Positions 62,265 to 64,000 of a DNA stretch of 64,000 nucleotides are shown here, one piece after another. Within the stretch, counting starts at the first letter, position 1. Every line of letters begins with the position of its first letter. Source of the stretch: Photorhabdus thracensis (GTDB lineage: Bacteria; Pseudomonadota; Gammaproteobacteria; Enterobacterales; Enterobacteriaceae); NCBI RefSeq assembly GCF_001010285.1, contig NZ_CP011104.1, forward strand, positions 124,001 to 188,000. The letters are read 5' to 3'. Position numbers and translations under genes: made by a program. The notes below the pieces were generated by a model, which was given only the letters and a program-made list of their open reading frames with translations, was not told the DNA's origin and made no database searches.

Positions 62265-62807
62265 ATGAAGAATAAATATTCCCTAAACGAGGAAGAGATT
62301 AGCTTGTTTAAAGAATCGGTAGCAGGAACCAAATGCATAAACCAGGATACCGTCTTACATCCTCCTAGAAGAAAAAAGACCAGCCATATCGCCCCTGAGC
62401 GAATACAGCAAGAACAAATTGATGCAAGCTACTATTTTTCTGATGAATTTCAGCCCAACCTTGATACAGAAGGCCCTACCCGTTACGTGCGGGAAGGTGC
62501 AAGCCATTATGAACTGAAAAAACTACGCCGGGGTGACTATTCACCAGAACTATTCCTTGATTTACACGGACTAACTCAAATGCAGGCCAAGCAGGAAATT
62601 GGGGCATTGATCGCGGCTTGCCGTCGTGAACATGTCTATTGCGCCTGCGTCATGCACGGCCACGGGAAACACATTCTCAAACAGCAAACCCCGCTATGGC
62701 TGGCCCAGCACCCAGATATCATCGCCTTCCACCAAGCACCGAAAGAATGGGGTGGCAACGCCTCATTATTGATACTTGTCGAACTTGATGATCCCATATA
62801 TCGCTGA
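62265..62807 (+). CDS. smrB: Ribosome rescue endonuclease SmrB
   Basis: 180 residues from ATG 62265 ([18 protein letters not shown]); ATG 62262 is adjacent. C-terminal Smr domain with [19 protein letters not shown] and [14 protein letters not shown]. SmrB cleaves mRNA at collided ribosomes. Normally divergent from prmB; here the hut cluster lies between. Convergent with sixA, 4 bp apart. Confidence 0.95.
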   Translation: MKNKYSLNEEEISLFKESVAGTKCINQDTVLHPPRRKKTSHIAPERIQQEQIDASYYFSDEFQPNLDTEGPTRYVREGASHYELKKLRRGDYSPELFLDLHGLTQMQAKQEIGALIAACRREHVYCACVMHGHGKHILKQQTPLWLAQHPDIIAFHQAPKEWGGNASLLILVELDDPIYR

Positions 62808-62811
62808 ACTA

Positions 62812-63294
62812 TCAGGCCTTTGCTGCCAATAGTGACGGACTGATTTGCCAGATAAGAGTTCCTTTGCCAGTTTGGTTGTCTAAATCCACACATGTGATTG
62901 CAGAAGTTGCAAACATCGGTGGGGTTTCTGCCGGACATAATTCAGCAACCAAATAGCCGACTAACGGTAAGTGGGAGACAACCAAAACAGCGTTATATCC
63001 TTGTTCAGCAAGAACCTGTAGATAACTGCTAACCGTAGCAGCATCACCTGATGGTGTTAATCCTGGCAACACTTCTTCACCATCCGGTAATGATAAGGAT
63101 TTGCGAACAACCTGTAACGTCTGCTCAGCGCGAATATAAGGACTCACCAATACGAGACCAATCTGAGGCTCCTGCTGTGCCAACCAACGAGCCATTTCTT
63201 GTGATTCATTACAACCACGAGGAGTGAGTTGCCGGGCTGCGTCGCTGATTGCATCTAAAGCTGCGTCGCCATGACGCATAATAAAAACTTGCAT
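62812..63294 (-). CDS. sixA: Phosphohistidine phosphatase SixA
   Basis: 160 residues, RHG-type histidine phosphatase: MQVFIMRHGDAALDA with nucleophile His8, and SHLPLVGYLVAEL with the second His. It dephosphorylates PtsN/NPr-type His phosphates or ArcB. It lies downstream of fadJ as in E. coli. Confidence 0.94.
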   Translation of the reverse strand: MQVFIMRHGDAALDAISDAARQLTPRGCNESQEMARWLAQQEPQIGLVLVSPYIRAEQTLQVVRKSLSLPDGEEVLPGLTPSGDAATVSSYLQVLAEQGYNAVLVVSHLPLVGYLVAELCPAETPPMFATSAITCVDLDNQTGKGTLIWQISPSLLAAKA

Positions 63295-63513
63295 AATCCA
63301 CCGTATGAATGAGTTAGCGTAGCTATCTTACTGATAATAAATATCAGTAATCTAACCTGAGTTATACAATAAAAATTATTATCACAAAAACATTTCAGGT
63401 ATGGTCAGCAGGCATTCTACTCAAAACAAAAACAAATAAAATGATTGAACAACAACCCAATGGGTATTGCTTGAAATTCAAAGAGATCTTTTTTATACAA
63501 AAATACTAAAGAT

Positions 63514-63550
63514 GATTCCGGTACCTCAGCGACACCGGAATCGATTTTTT
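63514..63550. terminator. Terminator between fadJ and sixA
   Basis: GATTCCGGT at 63514-63522 and ACCGGAATC at 63534-63542, a perfect 9-bp stem with TTTTTT following on the plus strand and a weaker T-rich stretch on the minus strand. It probably ends the fadJ transcript (minus strand) despite the better plus-strand T-tract. Confidence 0.7.
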
Positions 63551-63571
63551 CATAAATATAATAATAGGTTA

Positions 63572-64000
63572 CTACGGATAGAAATTTTTATTCTGTTCAG
63601 CCATTTTCACTAAGTGATCACAAGGGACAAATCTATCTCCATGCTGACTTTCCAGCCTACGTAAAATCTCCACCACTCTGGCACAACCCAGACTATCGAT
63701 ATAGCGGAATGGACCACCAAAAAATGGTGGAAAACCAATGCCAAATACCGCACCAATATCACCATCACGCGGGCTTCTGATAATCCCTTCATCCAGGCAA
63801 CGAACTGCTTCATTAAGCATCAGCATCACACAACGTTGAGCAATTTCTGAAGAGATCATACGCGACTCAGGTGTAATATTCAGCAAAGTATAAACTGAGC
63901 TATCAACCTTTTTACTTCGCTTACCAAACTGCCAGAATTTTCTGGCCTCTGATGTATACAAATAGAAGCCACGGCCATTTTTCCTGCCCTTACGACCATC
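63572..64000 (-). CDS. fadJ: Fatty acid oxidation complex alpha subunit FadJ, 3' end
   Basis: The last 143 codons; the gene continues past the right edge. [17 protein letters not shown] and [20 protein letters not shown] belong to the C-terminal 3-hydroxyacyl-CoA dehydrogenase domain. FadJ carries enoyl-CoA hydratase and 3-hydroxyacyl-CoA dehydrogenase activities of anaerobic beta-oxidation with FadI. Confidence 0.93.
   Translation of the reverse strand, partial: DGRKGRKNGRGFYLYTSEARKFWQFGKRSKKVDSSVYTLLNITPESRMISSEIAQRCVMLMLNEAVRCLDEGIIRSPRDGDIGAVFGIGFPPFFGGPFRYIDSLGCARVVEILRRLESQHGDRFVPCDHLVKMAEQNKNFYP

Overview
The window reads as chromosome of a Photorhabdus-type insect-associated enterobacterium (Morganellaceae). 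The backbone genes are close relatives of the Escherichia coli blocks pdxB-usg-truA-dedA-accD-folC-dedD-cvpA-purF-ubiX, yfcD/yfcG/yfcH and fabB-mnmC-yfcL-epmC-yfcA-aroC-prmB-smrB-sixA-fadJ. Between them lie AT-rich accessory stretches with a nonribosomal peptide synthetase, an lsr locus, a candidate type III effector with a putative chaperone, type VI secretion relics and a group II intron. The genus is inferred from gene content and was not tested by a search.

Layout. 1-4817: 5' part of a large NRPS gene (minus strand, runs off the left edge), followed by about 1 kb of AT-rich DNA without a recognisable gene. 5890-7212: aromatic-acid-type MFS transporter. 7627-12441: AI-2 (lsr) locus with lsrK and lsrR facing lsrFG. 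The transporter part has collapsed into one in-frame lsrA'-'lsrB chimera, so most of lsrA, all of lsrC and lsrD, and most of lsrB are gone. 12442-14376: a decay zone with an orphan hcp pseudogene, a (Lys-Glu-Asn)n repeat ORF and a second, degenerate copy of lsrG. 14377-15825: a Baeyer-Villiger-type flavin monooxygenase. 15794-17646: an rpn-family gene split exactly after codon 15 by a group II intron that is itself interrupted by part of another intron. 17819-23505: yfcD, a class 3 lipase that looks like a T6SS effector, then a CesT-like chaperone and a 509-residue candidate T3SS effector.

23692-34978 is conserved housekeeping DNA: redox (yfcG), prenyl-FMN and ubiquinone supply (ubiX), purine synthesis (purF, with a PurR box before cvpA), folate, fatty-acid synthesis (accD), tRNA pseudouridylation and PLP synthesis. 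35065-36858 is a divergent AraC regulator and EamA exporter pair. 36839-42874 is a tricarboxylate-uptake locus: the tctDE two-component system and tctCBA, with a small RING-finger-like gene (39242-39493) between the two halves. 43054-53648 carries fabB (FabR and FadR sites upstream), an AT-rich insert with a 240-bp direct repeat, then mnmC to prmB. 53836-62027 is a complete histidine-utilisation cluster placed between prmB and smrB. It is two minus-strand units, hutIGC and hutUHT, each preceded by the same HutC-type operator core. 62265-64000: smrB, sixA and the 3' end of fadJ.

The observations most worth following up are the RING-like protein, the lsrA'-'lsrB deletion fusion, the nested intron in rpn, and the two effector loci. 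No tRNA, rRNA or CRISPR array was recognised.
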